Shown: positions 52,914-61,993 of the stretch, one piece after another | Layout of the letters: each line of letters starts with the position of its first letter | Numbering within the stretch: position 1 is the first letter of the stretch | Assembly (NCBI GenBank): GCA_903861125.1 | Contig: CAIOTF010000054.1 | Location: forward strand, 62,001-126,000 | From: an uncultured Ignavibacteriota bacterium | GTDB lineage: Bacteria; Bacteroidota; Ignavibacteria; UBA10030; UBA8401 | Length of the DNA stretch: 64,000 bases | Direction of reading: 5' to 3' | Position numbers and translations under genes: made by a program | The notes under the pieces: generated by a model | What the model was told of the DNA's origin: nothing | The model's input: the letters and a program-made list of their open reading frames with translations, nothing else | The model's database searches: none

Positions 52914-55331
52914 TTATTTCAAAATAATCATTCGTTTCGTATCGGAGAACTGTCCGGCACGCAGTGTGTAGAAATAAACACCGCTCGGTATTTCACCGTG
53001 CAGCATTGAAAAATAATAACGGTGCTGTCCGGCATTCTGTTCCTCGTTGATCAGGTCCGCTGTTTCTTTCCCCAGCACATCGTACACTTTCAGCGACACG
53101 GCTGTCCGGACCGGCAGGCGGTATTCGATCACGGTAGACGGGTTGAACGGATTGGGATAATTTTGATCAAGCGTAAATATTTCCGGAAGCGCCTTTTTTG
53201 CGGCGACCGATGTCGGCAGCATGCCGCGATAATTCCACTTTACCGCATCAAAAATAATTCCCTGTTTTGTTGTATCACTGCCGTCGCCAAGACGGACATA
53301 ACCGCTCTTCCCCTGACGAAAGGGAAATGTTCCAAGTGAAACCCAATCATTTTTTATCAACTTTTGATCGATAACAACAGTGTGCATGCTGTCGTTTGCG
53401 GAGACAATATATTTTGCTTTAGTGGCATCACCGTACGGAATATATGCCGAAACTTCATACAATCCGTCTTTGGCAAGGGTCGGCGTCCATGTTGCATAGC
53501 ACGTATCGCTCATTTTCGTTCGTGTCCACCAAAAATGACCGTTGTAGTAGCCGCCACTCTTTTTATCGTACCATCGTGTTACTGATGACGGAGAAGTTGT
53601 GTGCAGATAAAACCCTTTGTCCATTTGTGCGTCATCAACAATGGAATCCGCTTGAGAAACTTTTGTATACCGCACGGTTACGCCCCAGTAGATCCTGTTC
53701 AGATTTCTGTATCCGTTGTTATACCCGACCCAATCATACTTCACTCCTTTTCCGTTCAGGCTGGGATATGTGCCGGAATTTTTATTCCCGTACGGATCGT
53801 TGACGATGACCGTTCTGTTGTTCACATCGTATCCGTTAATAACAATGATATGCCCTGCTGTTGTCAATCCGTTACAGATGGTGAACGGATATCCTGAATC
53901 AACATTGGCAATGGCTGTTTCAAAAAAGGTTGCATTGGAATCATACCGCACGGCACTCAATCCATGATTACCGTAATAATCCACCATGCGTGAATACGGA
54001 CTGTAGCTTCCTGTCCACATAAAACCGTAACCGCCATACGATGTTTTGCCGTTCGGGTCGCTTGCCGTATAGGAATAGGATAGTTCTCGGAAACCGTATA
54101 TCTCGCACACGTAATTCCCGTATGGACTATTGTGAGAGGGAGATGATCCTGATGCAGAACACCAGACATTCCACCGGGGCACAATATTATAATATGCGAT
54201 CACCATGATCGATGAAGTTGCACCACATGCCGAACTTCCGTTATACCAATCCGGTGTATCCCACACCTGATGAACGTATGGCATATCAAGGGATACGGCG
54301 GCAGGTGTCGACGGTGACACCGGCACGGCCGATCGCGCTAAAATTGTTTTTTGTAATACCGCGTCGTCGTACGCTATTTTTTCTTGTTCTCCGGCAAGTT
54401 TGTTTTCACCGGCCAATGTGCGCGAATAGATTCCGCCTCGTTTTGTATCTGTATAGATAATGGAATTAGTGCGTGCATCGAACGACGGGTCCGCTTCAAA
54501 GTATTCATCCGTACTGGTCCACTGACTTTTCTTCATCGTGCCGGTGTTGATGCAATAAAGATCGGCAGAAACAAGCTGCTGATGGTCGATGATTTTTCGG
54601 GAAAAAACGATAAGGGAATTATCGGCCCACGATGGTGATTCACCTTCACCAAGAGATGCGGTGGATCGTGCGGTAAGTGAATACGTAAACATCGACCCGT
54701 TGAGCCTCGAGTAGAGAATCTGCGATCCGTCGGGCGACCATTGTGGCAGAGCGTAACTGCCGTTGTGGTCCGTGATTCGCGTTCTCTCCTGTGTTGTGAG
54801 ATCCATCATCCACAATTGATCGGCATCATCATTGTAGACAACAAATTTTCCATCCGGAGAGATCGGCGCAATATTGGAATATGTTCCCAAAGAATATTTT
54901 TTTTCTTCGCCGCCGGAAATCACAATAAGATCGTTTTCTATCGTACATCCCACCGATCCATCCCGCGCAAAACTGATCTGGCCGATTCGTGAAGAACCTC
55001 GGTGCAGCTCTGTTTTCGTATTGTTCGTCAGGTCGTACAGCACCGGTATTTGCATTCCATTTGCCTGCACTTCCTTAAAGCCGGCAAAATTTCCGTCCGG
55101 AGAGACAGTATAATAGAGTGCGCTGCCCGGCACATTTGAAAGGAGAGCAATTCCCGAATTAGATGCCAGAAACAATCCGTTTGAGAGCTGATCGGAAAAA
55201 AGAATCCCCGCTGCCGTTGACCTGGGAGCGGAAAAGAATTTTTCCGGCTCAACGTTTTTTTGCGCTACAGTGGTTGAGATGCATAGAGCAAGAAAAATAA
55301 TTTCAAGTCTTATATTAAAACGTACGTTCAT
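52914..55331 (-). CDS. T9SS-exported protein with beta-propeller and C39-like peptidase domains
   Basis: An 805-residue secreted protein. Order: signal peptide (ending VAQ), a PD40/WD40-like propeller of about 300 residues (FARDGSV, ISPDGKFVVYN, WSPDGSQILYS), then a C39-type papain-fold domain with Cys369 in SACGATSS, His494 in AGHIIVING and an Asp/Asn in VNDPYG, then a beta domain, and a C-terminal type A sorting domain from about 715 with QNYPNPFNP. The sorting domain directs export by the type IX system to the cell surface. The gene overlaps the adaptor gene by four bases, so both are made together. The substrate is not known. Confidence 0.85.
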   Translation of the reverse strand: MNVRFNIRLEIIFLALCISTTVAQKNVEPEKFFSAPRSTAAGILFSDQLSNGLFLASNSGIALLSNVPGSALYYTVSPDGNFAGFKEVQANGMQIPVLYDLTNNTKTELHRGSSRIGQISFARDGSVGCTIENDLIVISGGEEKKYSLGTYSNIAPISPDGKFVVYNDDADQLWMMDLTTQERTRITDHNGSYALPQWSPDGSQILYSRLNGSMFTYSLTARSTASLGEGESPSWADNSLIVFSRKIIDHQQLVSADLYCINTGTMKKSQWTSTDEYFEADPSFDARTNSIIYTDTKRGGIYSRTLAGENKLAGEQEKIAYDDAVLQKTILARSAVPVSPSTPAAVSLDMPYVHQVWDTPDWYNGSSACGATSSIMVIAYYNIVPRWNVWCSASGSSPSHNSPYGNYVCEIYGFRELSYSYTASDPNGKTSYGGYGFMWTGSYSPYSRMVDYYGNHGLSAVRYDSNATFFETAIANVDSGYPFTICNGLTTAGHIIVINGYDVNNRTVIVNDPYGNKNSGTYPSLNGKGVKYDWVGYNNGYRNLNRIYWGVTVRYTKVSQADSIVDDAQMDKGFYLHTTSPSSVTRWYDKKSGGYYNGHFWWTRTKMSDTCYATWTPTLAKDGLYEVSAYIPYGDATKAKYIVSANDSMHTVVIDQKLIKNDWVSLGTFPFRQGKSGYVRLGDGSDTTKQGIIFDAVKWNYRGMLPTSVAAKKALPEIFTLDQNYPNPFNPSTVIEYRLPVRTAVSLKVYDVLGKETADLINEEQNAGQHRYYFSMLHGEIPSGVYFYTLRAGQFSDTKRMIILK

Positions 55332-56563
55332 TTATTTTCCATTGATATTTTGTTGCCGGTGGCCAGTTTCTCCGACGGATGGAGAACAACTTTTTCGCCC
55401 GGAGCGACACCTTTTTTTATCTCGATGCGGTTTCCCATTACTTCGCCAAGCGTTACCGCGGTCTCTGTAACCTTTTCACCGCTGACAACAAAGACTACTT
55501 TCTGTCCGCTGCGCGATGTAATTGACGAAGCGGGAACAGAGATTTTCGGCGATGTATTTTTTTCTTTCTGTTCTTTTTCTTCTTTTAGAAAATTCACCTT
55601 TGCACGCATTTCCGGAAGCACTCGTTCGTCGCGATCCTTAAATCGCACTTTCGTCAGCACGGTTGCTTTCGCACGGTCCGCCGTGGGAACGATCTTGTTC
55701 ACATATCCGGAATATCGTCGATCGGGATACGCATCAAGCGTGATCTCGCAGGACATTCCTTCTTTTATTTTTTCAATGTTGGATTCCGACACATCAGCTT
55801 CAACTTCCAGCGAAGTCATATCGGCAACGGTGACAATGGCACCGCGCGACCCGACGGCGGCACCGAACGGAGAAATAACCTCGCCGACGTTAGCGTTCTT
55901 TGTCATCACAACACCGTCAAACGGAGCGCGGATAAGTGTGTATTCAAGCTGCACTTCCGATGCGCGCACATTTGCTTCGGCATATTTGATTGATGCTTCA
56001 GCCGATGCCGCAGCGGCAACCGACCGTTTATACCGCGCATTTGCAGCGTCATATTCCGCGCGGGAAATTGAATTCTGCGCGAACAATGTTTTCTGGCGAT
56101 CAAAATTCGAAGTTGCCTCTTCCAGTTCTGCTTTCACGCTTTCCAGTCCTGCCTTTGCAACGGTAAGATTTGCTTTTACCTGTCCGAGCGCCGCTTCAAC
56201 ATCCCGATTCTCCAGACGCCCGATTACTTGACCGGTCTTTACACGATCCCCTTCTATAACACCGAGATATTCCAGTCGGCCCGTTCCTTTCGAAGCAACG
56301 GCGGCCTTTCGCTGCGCAACAATATATCCGCTGGCTGTCAGTATGGCGCTTTCCTGCCCGGACGTGGTTAGCACTACCGTGCCGAGTTCAACAACTTCTT
56401 TGGCCGGCCCGGAAACGAGAACATAGAAGAGTATGATCGCGACAAGAAATATTCCGGCGACTGAAAAGAGAATTATTTTTTTGGATGAACCGCCGCCCGA
56501 TTCGCTGGGAGCGTCGCGGTTTATTTTTAAGAATGAAAGGTCTGTGTTCTGATTTTCCGGCAT
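55328..56563 (-). CDS. HlyD/MacA-type periplasmic adaptor
   Basis: A 411-residue membrane fusion protein with one N-terminal helix (KIILFSVAGIFLVAIILFYVL), a biotinyl-lipoyl-like domain (VEGDRVKTGQVIGRLENRDVEAAL-like region), a coiled-coil hairpin of about 100 residues rich in Ala/Glu and a beta-barrel. It would bridge the ABC permeases and an outer-membrane exit. It heads the operon and is four bases overlapped by the C39-like gene. No TolC-like gene is beside it. Confidence 0.85.
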   Translation of the reverse strand: MPENQNTDLSFLKINRDAPSESGGGSSKKIILFSVAGIFLVAIILFYVLVSGPAKEVVELGTVVLTTSGQESAILTASGYIVAQRKAAVASKGTGRLEYLGVIEGDRVKTGQVIGRLENRDVEAALGQVKANLTVAKAGLESVKAELEEATSNFDRQKTLFAQNSISRAEYDAANARYKRSVAAAASAEASIKYAEANVRASEVQLEYTLIRAPFDGVVMTKNANVGEVISPFGAAVGSRGAIVTVADMTSLEVEADVSESNIEKIKEGMSCEITLDAYPDRRYSGYVNKIVPTADRAKATVLTKVRFKDRDERVLPEMRAKVNFLKEEKEQKEKNTSPKISVPASSITSRSGQKVVFVVSGEKVTETAVTLGEVMGNRIEIKKGVAPGEKVVLHPSEKLATGNKISMENK

Positions 56564-56601
56564 TGGGTTACGTATCCTGTTTATTCTCTTATCATTAAAA
56601 G

Positions 56602-56617
56602 AACACTTGATAGTGTT
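56602..56617. promoter_or_regulatory. Perfect palindrome upstream of the efflux adaptor
   Basis: AACACT-TGAT-AGTGTT is a perfect inverted repeat of 16 bases ending 39 bases before the adaptor start codon at 56563. Short symmetrical sites at this place often bind TetR- or MarR-type repressors of efflux operons, but no such regulator gene is in the window. It could also form a small RNA hairpin in the leader. Confidence 0.45.
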
Positions 56618-56798
56618 GATTTGTTCAATAATATCCCAAAATTATGAGGAAAAAACAACGAACGGTTTTATAGGAAATACCCTTTCGCCATTATATTGAA
56701 GAAAATTACAGAGAAGTGAGATGTCCTGAAAAGGATACCCTGCACATTGATGGAGCTCGGCGGAGTATTGCTTCCATGAAAAGCCTGCGCGCGCAGAA

Positions 56799-57506
56799 TT
56801 ATTTTTGAGGAAAGAACAATCCCTGTCCATCCAAAGCGGTCATCATCTCATCCGCAACAAAACGATTACCGGCATCATTAAGATGCACACCGTCGGTTGT
56901 AAGAATATCCTTTTCCGCATTGGCGGGATTGCTGATGCGAAGATAACCGATGAATGCTTTTCGAAGGTCGCACAATGCGGATCCGGTTTCCTGCGCCACC
57001 TGTCGTGAAACTGCGCTGTATGAATCAAGCATTGCATCATATTTGTTGGAGCCGTCATTTTTTTCACCGATTACACTTGGTGTGCAGAGGATTACTTTCG
57101 CTCCGGCGGATTGAATTCCGGTGATCAATTTTTTCAAGCCTGCTTCGAATTTTTCTTTGGGCGTACCGCTTATTCCTCTCGATACAAATTCAAAATGCCA
57201 GACATCATTGATCCCGATATAAATAACAACAATCGATGGTTTCTTCGCAAGCACATCGTTCTCCACGCGGGAGAGAAGATCGGATATTTTATTTCCGCTG
57301 ATTCCTGCACCGATGACCTCATGGCGGTAACCGGTTGCTGCAAGCGAATCCCGTATAATGGTGACGTACCCATTCGGTTTCACCCCCTGTTCAGTGATCG
57401 AGTCGCCAAAAAAAATGATCCGTTGCTCCGACCGGAGTGCGCTATTGCGGGATGCGCATCCAAACAAAGAGGCAAGCAATGTGATGATTACCATAATCCT
57501 TTTCAT
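56799..57506 (-). CDS. SGNH/GDSL hydrolase, predicted lipoprotein
   Basis: A 235-residue SGNH hydrolase. Block I is FFGDSITEQG, block III is GINDVW (with the oxyanion Asn), and block V is TDGVHLNDAG with the catalytic Asp and His. The N-terminus carries a lipobox, SLFGCASR, so it should be lipid-anchored. Likely activity is esterase or acyl hydrolase on envelope sugars or lipids. A GC-rich palindrome just past the stop (56785-56796) might help end transcription. Confidence 0.85.
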   Translation of the reverse strand: MKRIMVIITLLASLFGCASRNSALRSEQRIIFFGDSITEQGVKPNGYVTIIRDSLAATGYRHEVIGAGISGNKISDLLSRVENDVLAKKPSIVVIYIGINDVWHFEFVSRGISGTPKEKFEAGLKKLITGIQSAGAKVILCTPSVIGEKNDGSNKYDAMLDSYSAVSRQVAQETGSALCDLRKAFIGYLRISNPANAEKDILTTDGVHLNDAGNRFVADEMMTALDGQGLFFPQK

Positions 57507-57589
57507 GATTTCTTTCCCTTATTGAAACGGCGGAATGACAAATTCTTGAGTAAGACTGTACCGCAGGACGGACATTCGGGTGAATGTCT

Positions 57590-58066
57590 TTACCAATGCA
57601 AACGATCCCGCAGCGACTGGATATGTCCGCAATGCTTTTCCCCGTGATTGGAATATATCAGCAGCATTCTGTCTATCGTTACCGTTCCGTTCTCCGGATG
57701 TTCTGCGGTTCGGTTCCAGCCTTTTTCATCAACCGTCTCCAGCATCATTGCCCAGCGTTCATGCAATCCCCGAATAAGATGCAGAGATTCAAAGACGGGA
57801 AGTGCATATTCCGGAGAAGTCGCCCATGTATCCTGATTGTATGTTTTTATTTTGGGATTTTCTTCGGTCAGCATCCATTTAAACCGAAGAAATGCATTCA
57901 TATGCGAATCGCATATATGATGAACAACCTGACGCACGGTCCACCCGCCATCACGGTACGGCGTATCCAATTGTGCGTCATTTAATCCTTGTATGGTTGC
58001 TTCAAGCATTTCCGGCAGCGATCGTATCTTTTGGATCATTTTTTTACGTTCTTCCATGGTCGGCAT
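57590..58066 (-). CDS. DinB/YfiT-family putative metal-dependent thiol transferase
   Basis: A 158-residue four-helix DinB-like protein. The YfiT/BstA group motifs LDTPYRDGGWTVRQVVHHICDSHMN and YSNHGEKHCGHI are complete and provide the three His metal ligands. Homologues in bacillithiol-producing bacteria link thiols to electrophiles. The start at 58066 is preferred because AAAGGA precedes it at good spacing; the frame could begin at 58129 with 21 more residues. Confidence 0.85.
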   Translation of the reverse strand: MPTMEERKKMIQKIRSLPEMLEATIQGLNDAQLDTPYRDGGWTVRQVVHHICDSHMNAFLRFKWMLTEENPKIKTYNQDTWATSPEYALPVFESLHLIRGLHERWAMMLETVDEKGWNRTAEHPENGTVTIDRMLLIYSNHGEKHCGHIQSLRDRLHW

Positions 58067-58176
58067 TACGGGATTCCTTTCACTGGCATGTGTGGAGAAT
58101 TTGTATAGTAAATGTGTAAAGGTAGACATTGGCGGTGAGATATGCCAACAGGAAATTGGTGTTCAATACAAAATAA

Positions 58177-58200
58177 AGCCGGGCAATGAATCGCCCGGCT
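58177..58200 (-). terminator. Rho-independent terminator after the nucleotidyltransferase gene
   Basis: On the minus strand, AGCCGGGC / GCCCGGCT with an eight-base loop is followed by TTTATTTTG. It lies 36 bases after the stop of the sugar nucleotidyltransferase gene at 58237 and before the start of the YfiT gene. Confidence 0.85.
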
Positions 58201-58236
58201 GTGAATAAGCATGTATTTGCTTACCCTTTCTGCACA

Positions 58237-59208
58237 TTACTGCACAACAATGACGGTTTCTTCCTCATCCTCCTTAAACACATGCTCCTGATGTTCGAGA
58301 AAATCAATATCGATCCTAATGCGGAATTCGTCTCCCCAGTCGTTCCAATACACTCCATCCATCGGCAGCACACACAATTTTTCCGGTATCTTTTCCAGAA
58401 CGCTTTGGGAGAAGTTGACCGACGGTATCAACCTGAAGACATCTTCCGTTACATCGGATTCAAATGTTGTCCCAATGGAATTCGCAATGCGCTTAAACGG
58501 AACGAACACACTGCTCATATGTTCTTCCATCAGATTCAAAAAGTTTTGCGATGTTCCGACCAAGATCATCGTATTCCACAAACATTTCTTTTCATTCAGG
58601 TAGTGCATCATCTGAGCATCGGGTTTTTCCCAGAATTTTTTTACGGTATATATACCCTCGGCACACGAGGGTTCGCCTTTTTCAATCCATCCGTAGCCAT
58701 GCTGCTGTGAGGTCGGATTGATGCCGAGCGTAACAATCTGTTCCGGGTGTTTCGAAACGAATTCAATCGCCCTGGCAACAAACGAGCGGTATCGTTCCTC
58801 CTGCAGAATAAAATGGTCGGACGGAAATAGTGCAACAATGGATTTCGGATCTGCCCGGTGCACATGAAGGAGCGGAAGAAGGATCCCCGGTCCCGTTTCA
58901 CGATTGAACGGTTGAATGATCACTGTTCCCGGTTTGCGGTCGCGGAGATCGTTGTACGCCCACGTGAGATGCTGGGCGCTGACCGTTGTCAGCAGATGAT
59001 CGGCGGCAAAGAGATAGGAGACCCGGTCTATGGTATGACGAAGCATCGATCGTTTCCCGATCAGCGCGCAATATTGCTTCGGACGGTACTCGCCGAACCG
59101 TGCTTTCATGAATTGTAAAAGACGTGTTCCGTTCCCGCCGGCAAGAACTATTCCCCAGTGGTGGTCTGTTTGCGGATGAAGCGCAGCGAACCAAGACTTT
59201 TGTCTCAT
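58237..59208 (-). CDS. Sugar nucleotidyltransferase (mannose-1-phosphate guanylyltransferase-like)
   Basis: A 323-residue nucleotidyltransferase with the pyrophosphorylase loop LAGGNGTRL, PKQYCAL, and the ALFPSDHFI string that marks mannose-1-phosphate guanylyltransferases. It would make GDP-mannose or a related sugar nucleotide for glycan synthesis. The ATG at 59208 is chosen because AAGGAGG lies eight bases upstream; an ATG at 59214 is too near. The loop lacks the usual xPL after TRL (LQFMKARFG instead), so the exact sugar is uncertain. Confidence 0.8.
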   Translation of the reverse strand: MRQKSWFAALHPQTDHHWGIVLAGGNGTRLLQFMKARFGEYRPKQYCALIGKRSMLRHTIDRVSYLFAADHLLTTVSAQHLTWAYNDLRDRKPGTVIIQPFNRETGPGILLPLLHVHRADPKSIVALFPSDHFILQEERYRSFVARAIEFVSKHPEQIVTLGINPTSQQHGYGWIEKGEPSCAEGIYTVKKFWEKPDAQMMHYLNEKKCLWNTMILVGTSQNFLNLMEEHMSSVFVPFKRIANSIGTTFESDVTEDVFRLIPSVNFSQSVLEKIPEKLCVLPMDGVYWNDWGDEFRIRIDIDFLEHQEHVFKEDEEETVIVVQ

Positions 59209-59633
59209 GCTCATACCCTCCTTTAATGTTAGAGAGACGGCTACAACAATGTTTGGTGCGGGACCGCGGTGCGCTTGTGATGATGCACGTACGAGGGAAG
59301 AACTGTTATGCAAACATGAGAGAATAGGTCGGCCCCTTCTCTACGCCGAGTTTACACTTTGGGGCAGAGAAAGTCAAGCACAGGGGGAAAATATAATTAT
59401 TTATTTTTGAGATATTTCCAATTTCGGACTTTCTCCTCCGACATTCATTCTACCGCTGCTGTCATTCGGTGTTTCTACGGCACACCGGTCTTGGCTTCCG
59501 TCACCATTGGACATATTTCATTTTTGGGGAATAACTGAACTCTTTGAACACAACCGATGCATTTTTTTACGAAAGAAATTCTTCGAGCGCCGTTAGGTCG
59601 AATATATTTTTCATGTATCACTCAATAAATAAA
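59209..59633. other. Gap of 425 bases without a gene
   Basis: Between the nucleotidyltransferase start and the end of the YdjM-like gene I see no credible reading frame, RNA gene or repeat. The part next to 59208 must hold the promoter and the AAGGAGG ribosome site of the nucleotidyltransferase. The remainder is AT-rich and featureless to my eye. Confidence 0.4.
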
Positions 59634-60296
59634 TCAGTTGGTCATTGATGTTGCGCTTCTGTTTTTATCAATCCACCATCCCCACAACACAAAGAGCCAC
59701 ATGGCATTTCCGGCAACGGCGATCATCGTTACGTTTGGCGGAGGCGGACCAAACAGATTGCCGAGATGGATGACCGACAGAAGAGCAAGAAGTGAGGCAA
59801 GCGCATACTTTCCCGTTTTGTTCCTTGCTGACGTTGCACTATAATAGAGATACGCGCCGAGTGCGAACAATCCGAACTCGACAACAAGCGTTCCCGCAAC
59901 ACTGTTCCACAATCCCAATCCAAATTTCGTTGATTCATTGTTTATCAGCGGAAGATCGGGACGGTGCGTGAAAAGATCGAGCAACCAGTGACTGAAAACA
60001 ATAAGAGCCACAATGACCGCTTCGCGCGGCATTTTTTTCCACAGATAATATCCCCCTCCGAACAGCAGCGACCAGCCCAGCGCACCGGCAAGACTGTGTG
60101 TGATCGGATAATCGTAAAAATCGAGCGGTGTCACGGCGGTATTGCCAAGCTCGATCCGTACATGCTCCCATCCTAACATTAAAAACAACGGCCAAAGAAG
60201 ATCGACCAACTGCGACGCCGCGATTAATGCGGCCAGCGACGTTTTCGGCGCCACTTTTTTTGCAGCAAGAGCTACGGCAAAATGTCCGATGAACAT
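59634..60296 (-). CDS. YdjM-like membrane-bound metal-dependent hydrolase family protein
   Basis: A 220-residue protein with five to six membrane helices. The start MFIGHFAVALAAKK and the SHWLLDLFTHRPDLPL string with conserved His and Asp residues are typical of the YdjM/DUF457 family, whose members are named metal-dependent hydrolases though little is proven. Its ribosome site AAGGAG lies inside the end of the GNAT gene two bases upstream, so both are co-transcribed. Confidence 0.75.
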   Translation of the reverse strand: MFIGHFAVALAAKKVAPKTSLAALIAASQLVDLLWPLFLMLGWEHVRIELGNTAVTPLDFYDYPITHSLAGALGWSLLFGGGYYLWKKMPREAVIVALIVFSHWLLDLFTHRPDLPLINNESTKFGLGLWNSVAGTLVVEFGLFALGAYLYYSATSARNKTGKYALASLLALLSVIHLGNLFGPPPPNVTMIAVAGNAMWLFVLWGWWIDKNRSATSMTN

Positions 60297-60298
60297 GG

Positions 60299-60778
60299 TT
60301 ACTCCTTTTCTGAATTGCTAACAGAACCGGTCAGCATTCGAGTCATAAGTATGCGATGATGATCCGTAAAACCGAATTTGCGGTACAGCTCGGCAGCGAC
60401 GATGTTCCGGTGCTCAACTTCCAGATGCAGCGCCGTAATATTCATCTTCTTTGTTTCTTCAATCACGTACTCCATAATTTTTCTCCCGATCCCCATCCCG
60501 CGATATTCTTCTTCCAGATAGAATTCATCAATAAATGCATTCCGTCCGCCGAATTCGAAACAAAAATTATACGCTAAAATAATATAACCGATGTGCTCCT
60601 GTTTAAATGCAATCATCCAAATTCTGCCAAGACGTTCATCGGCGATGAAGTCATTAAGAGCATGCTTTGTTCTCTCGAACTGGAAATCGTAATGATCGAT
60701 GGCGTAGAAACGCTCCATGAAGGTAAGAAGAACGGTAATATCCGTCGGTGTTGCCGGTATGATCTTTAAGGAATTCAT
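60299..60778 (-). CDS. GNAT-family N-acetyltransferase (first)
   Basis: A 159-residue acetyltransferase. The acetyl-CoA-binding motif is EEEYRGMGIGRKIMEYV (R/Q-x2-G-x-G/A) followed by the LHLEVEHRNIVAAELYRKFGF region. The acceptor is unknown. It is two bases ahead of the YdjM-like gene. Confidence 0.85.
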   Translation of the reverse strand: MNSLKIIPATPTDITVLLTFMERFYAIDHYDFQFERTKHALNDFIADERLGRIWMIAFKQEHIGYIILAYNFCFEFGGRNAFIDEFYLEEEYRGMGIGRKIMEYVIEETKKMNITALHLEVEHRNIVAAELYRKFGFTDHHRILMTRMLTGSVSNSEKE

Positions 60779-60921
60779 GATGTGGAAAACAATCTACGAC
60801 AGACTCATTGTGAGTGCAAGAAAAGAAATAGGAATTATTCTTTGAATCTCCGCGTTGAGGCCGACGAAATGAGGGTGCGTCTTGTGTTGCCGGGGATAAA
60901 TATTGAGCAATATCACCACGT

Positions 60922-61335
60922 TCATTTCTTTATGAGCTTTGGATAATGCAATTCCTTGCATTCGGGACACAATCCATGTGACAGCATTGCTTCGGAATGA
61001 TTGCTTACATACTCTTCCAGGGAGATCCAATTATTTTTTTCGCGGATCTTTTTACAGAACGAGCAGATCGGTATCAATCCGTCAAAGAATTTTAACCGCC
61101 GGATCAAATACCAGGTAAACGTTACAGAGAATATTGCCAGCACCAGAATATATCCTGATTCAATATAGATCTCGGCCCAGTTGACCGGTGTCGCCATCTG
61201 ACCAAAAACGGTATGGGGAAAGTCGAACACTTCGTCGCCGGTGATCAAAAAAAGAAGTATGGCATATCCGGCGCTTTGAAAAATAAGAAGACGTACGAGA
61301 AGATATTTTTTGGTAAAAAAGACGTGCAGTTTCAT
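60922..61335 (-). CDS. Small membrane protein with a C-terminal Cys-pair module usual in sensor kinases
   Basis: A 137-residue protein with two membrane helices (about residues 10-30 and 60-80) and a cytoplasmic tail. The tail IPICSFCKKIREKNNWISLEEY then SHGLCPEC matches a short module, with two CxxC pairs, that I know from the C-termini of PAS/GAF and histidine-kinase proteins. Here it stands alone. The ATG at 61335 has AGGAGG upstream. It is probably a zinc site, and its role is unknown. Confidence 0.65.
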   Translation of the reverse strand: MKLHVFFTKKYLLVRLLIFQSAGYAILLFLITGDEVFDFPHTVFGQMATPVNWAEIYIESGYILVLAIFSVTFTWYLIRRLKFFDGLIPICSFCKKIREKNNWISLEEYVSNHSEAMLSHGLCPECKELHYPKLIKK

Positions 61336-61398
61336 GAGAGCCTCCTCCAAAGAGTAAGCCGCATCTGTAACCATGCTGATATTAAGGTACGGATATTT

Positions 61399-61887
61399 TC
61401 AGCAGAGGGCCAATTCCATATACACGACCTCGTCCATCGGATTATTATAATAGGCGGGAATAACGGTAAATCCACGTTTTGAATAAAGAAAACGGGCTTT
61501 TTCCATCCGCTGAAGCATATCAAGTCTCATTGTGCGGTATCCGGTCTCCCTGGCATCGGCGATGATTCTTTCGGTAAGAATTCTGCCGACTCCCTTTCCG
61601 CGGAATTCTTCGCGGACAAAGAGCCGTTTCATTTCGCAGATCCCCTCCTCATCCATCGGACGGAGTGCGATACACCCGGCAATCTTTCCGTCGAGTACTG
61701 CGATATATAATCGTCCTTTGGGAAACGAATATTTTCCGGGAAGAGCGGCCAGCTCCTGATCGAATCCTTGAAAAAAGAGCGAAACGCCGAGCCACTGCTG
61801 ATATTCGGTGAACAAAGAGCGAATCGTTTTGAACTGTTCCGGTGTTGCCGCCGAAATTAATTTTATTGTGCTATTGAGAGCGTTCAT
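61399..61887 (-). CDS. GNAT-family N-acetyltransferase (second)
   Basis: A 162-residue acetyltransferase with the CoA-binding motif REEFRGKGVGRILTERI and the C-terminal FLYSKRGFTVIPAYYNNPM. The family resembles the bacterial MEKARFLYxKxGF group of small-molecule acetyltransferases. The start at 61887 is chosen because the frame upstream overlaps a terminator hairpin. Confidence 0.8.
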   Translation of the reverse strand: MNALNSTIKLISAATPEQFKTIRSLFTEYQQWLGVSLFFQGFDQELAALPGKYSFPKGRLYIAVLDGKIAGCIALRPMDEEGICEMKRLFVREEFRGKGVGRILTERIIADARETGYRTMRLDMLQRMEKARFLYSKRGFTVIPAYYNNPMDEVVYMELALC

Positions 61888-61940
61888 TGTATAACATTTC
61901 TTTTCCCGGATGGAAGCAATGTGCGGCATAAACATAAAAA

Positions 61941-61972
61941 CGAAAGCCGCAAATTTCTTCTTGCGGCTTTCG
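61941..61972 (-). terminator. Rho-independent terminator after the M28 peptidase gene
   Basis: A perfect twelve-base-pair stem CGAAAGCCGCAA / TTGCGGCTTTCG with an eight-base loop is followed on the minus strand by TTTTTATG. It lies 22 bases after the peptidase stop codon and separates it from the acetyltransferase gene. Confidence 0.9.
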
Positions 61973-61993
61973 GAGAACAATACTGTTGAAAAT

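Noticed and set aside
56785-56796. CTGCGCGCGCAG palindrome after the SGNH gene
   Set aside because: It has no loop and only four T residues follow, so it was not listed as a terminator.
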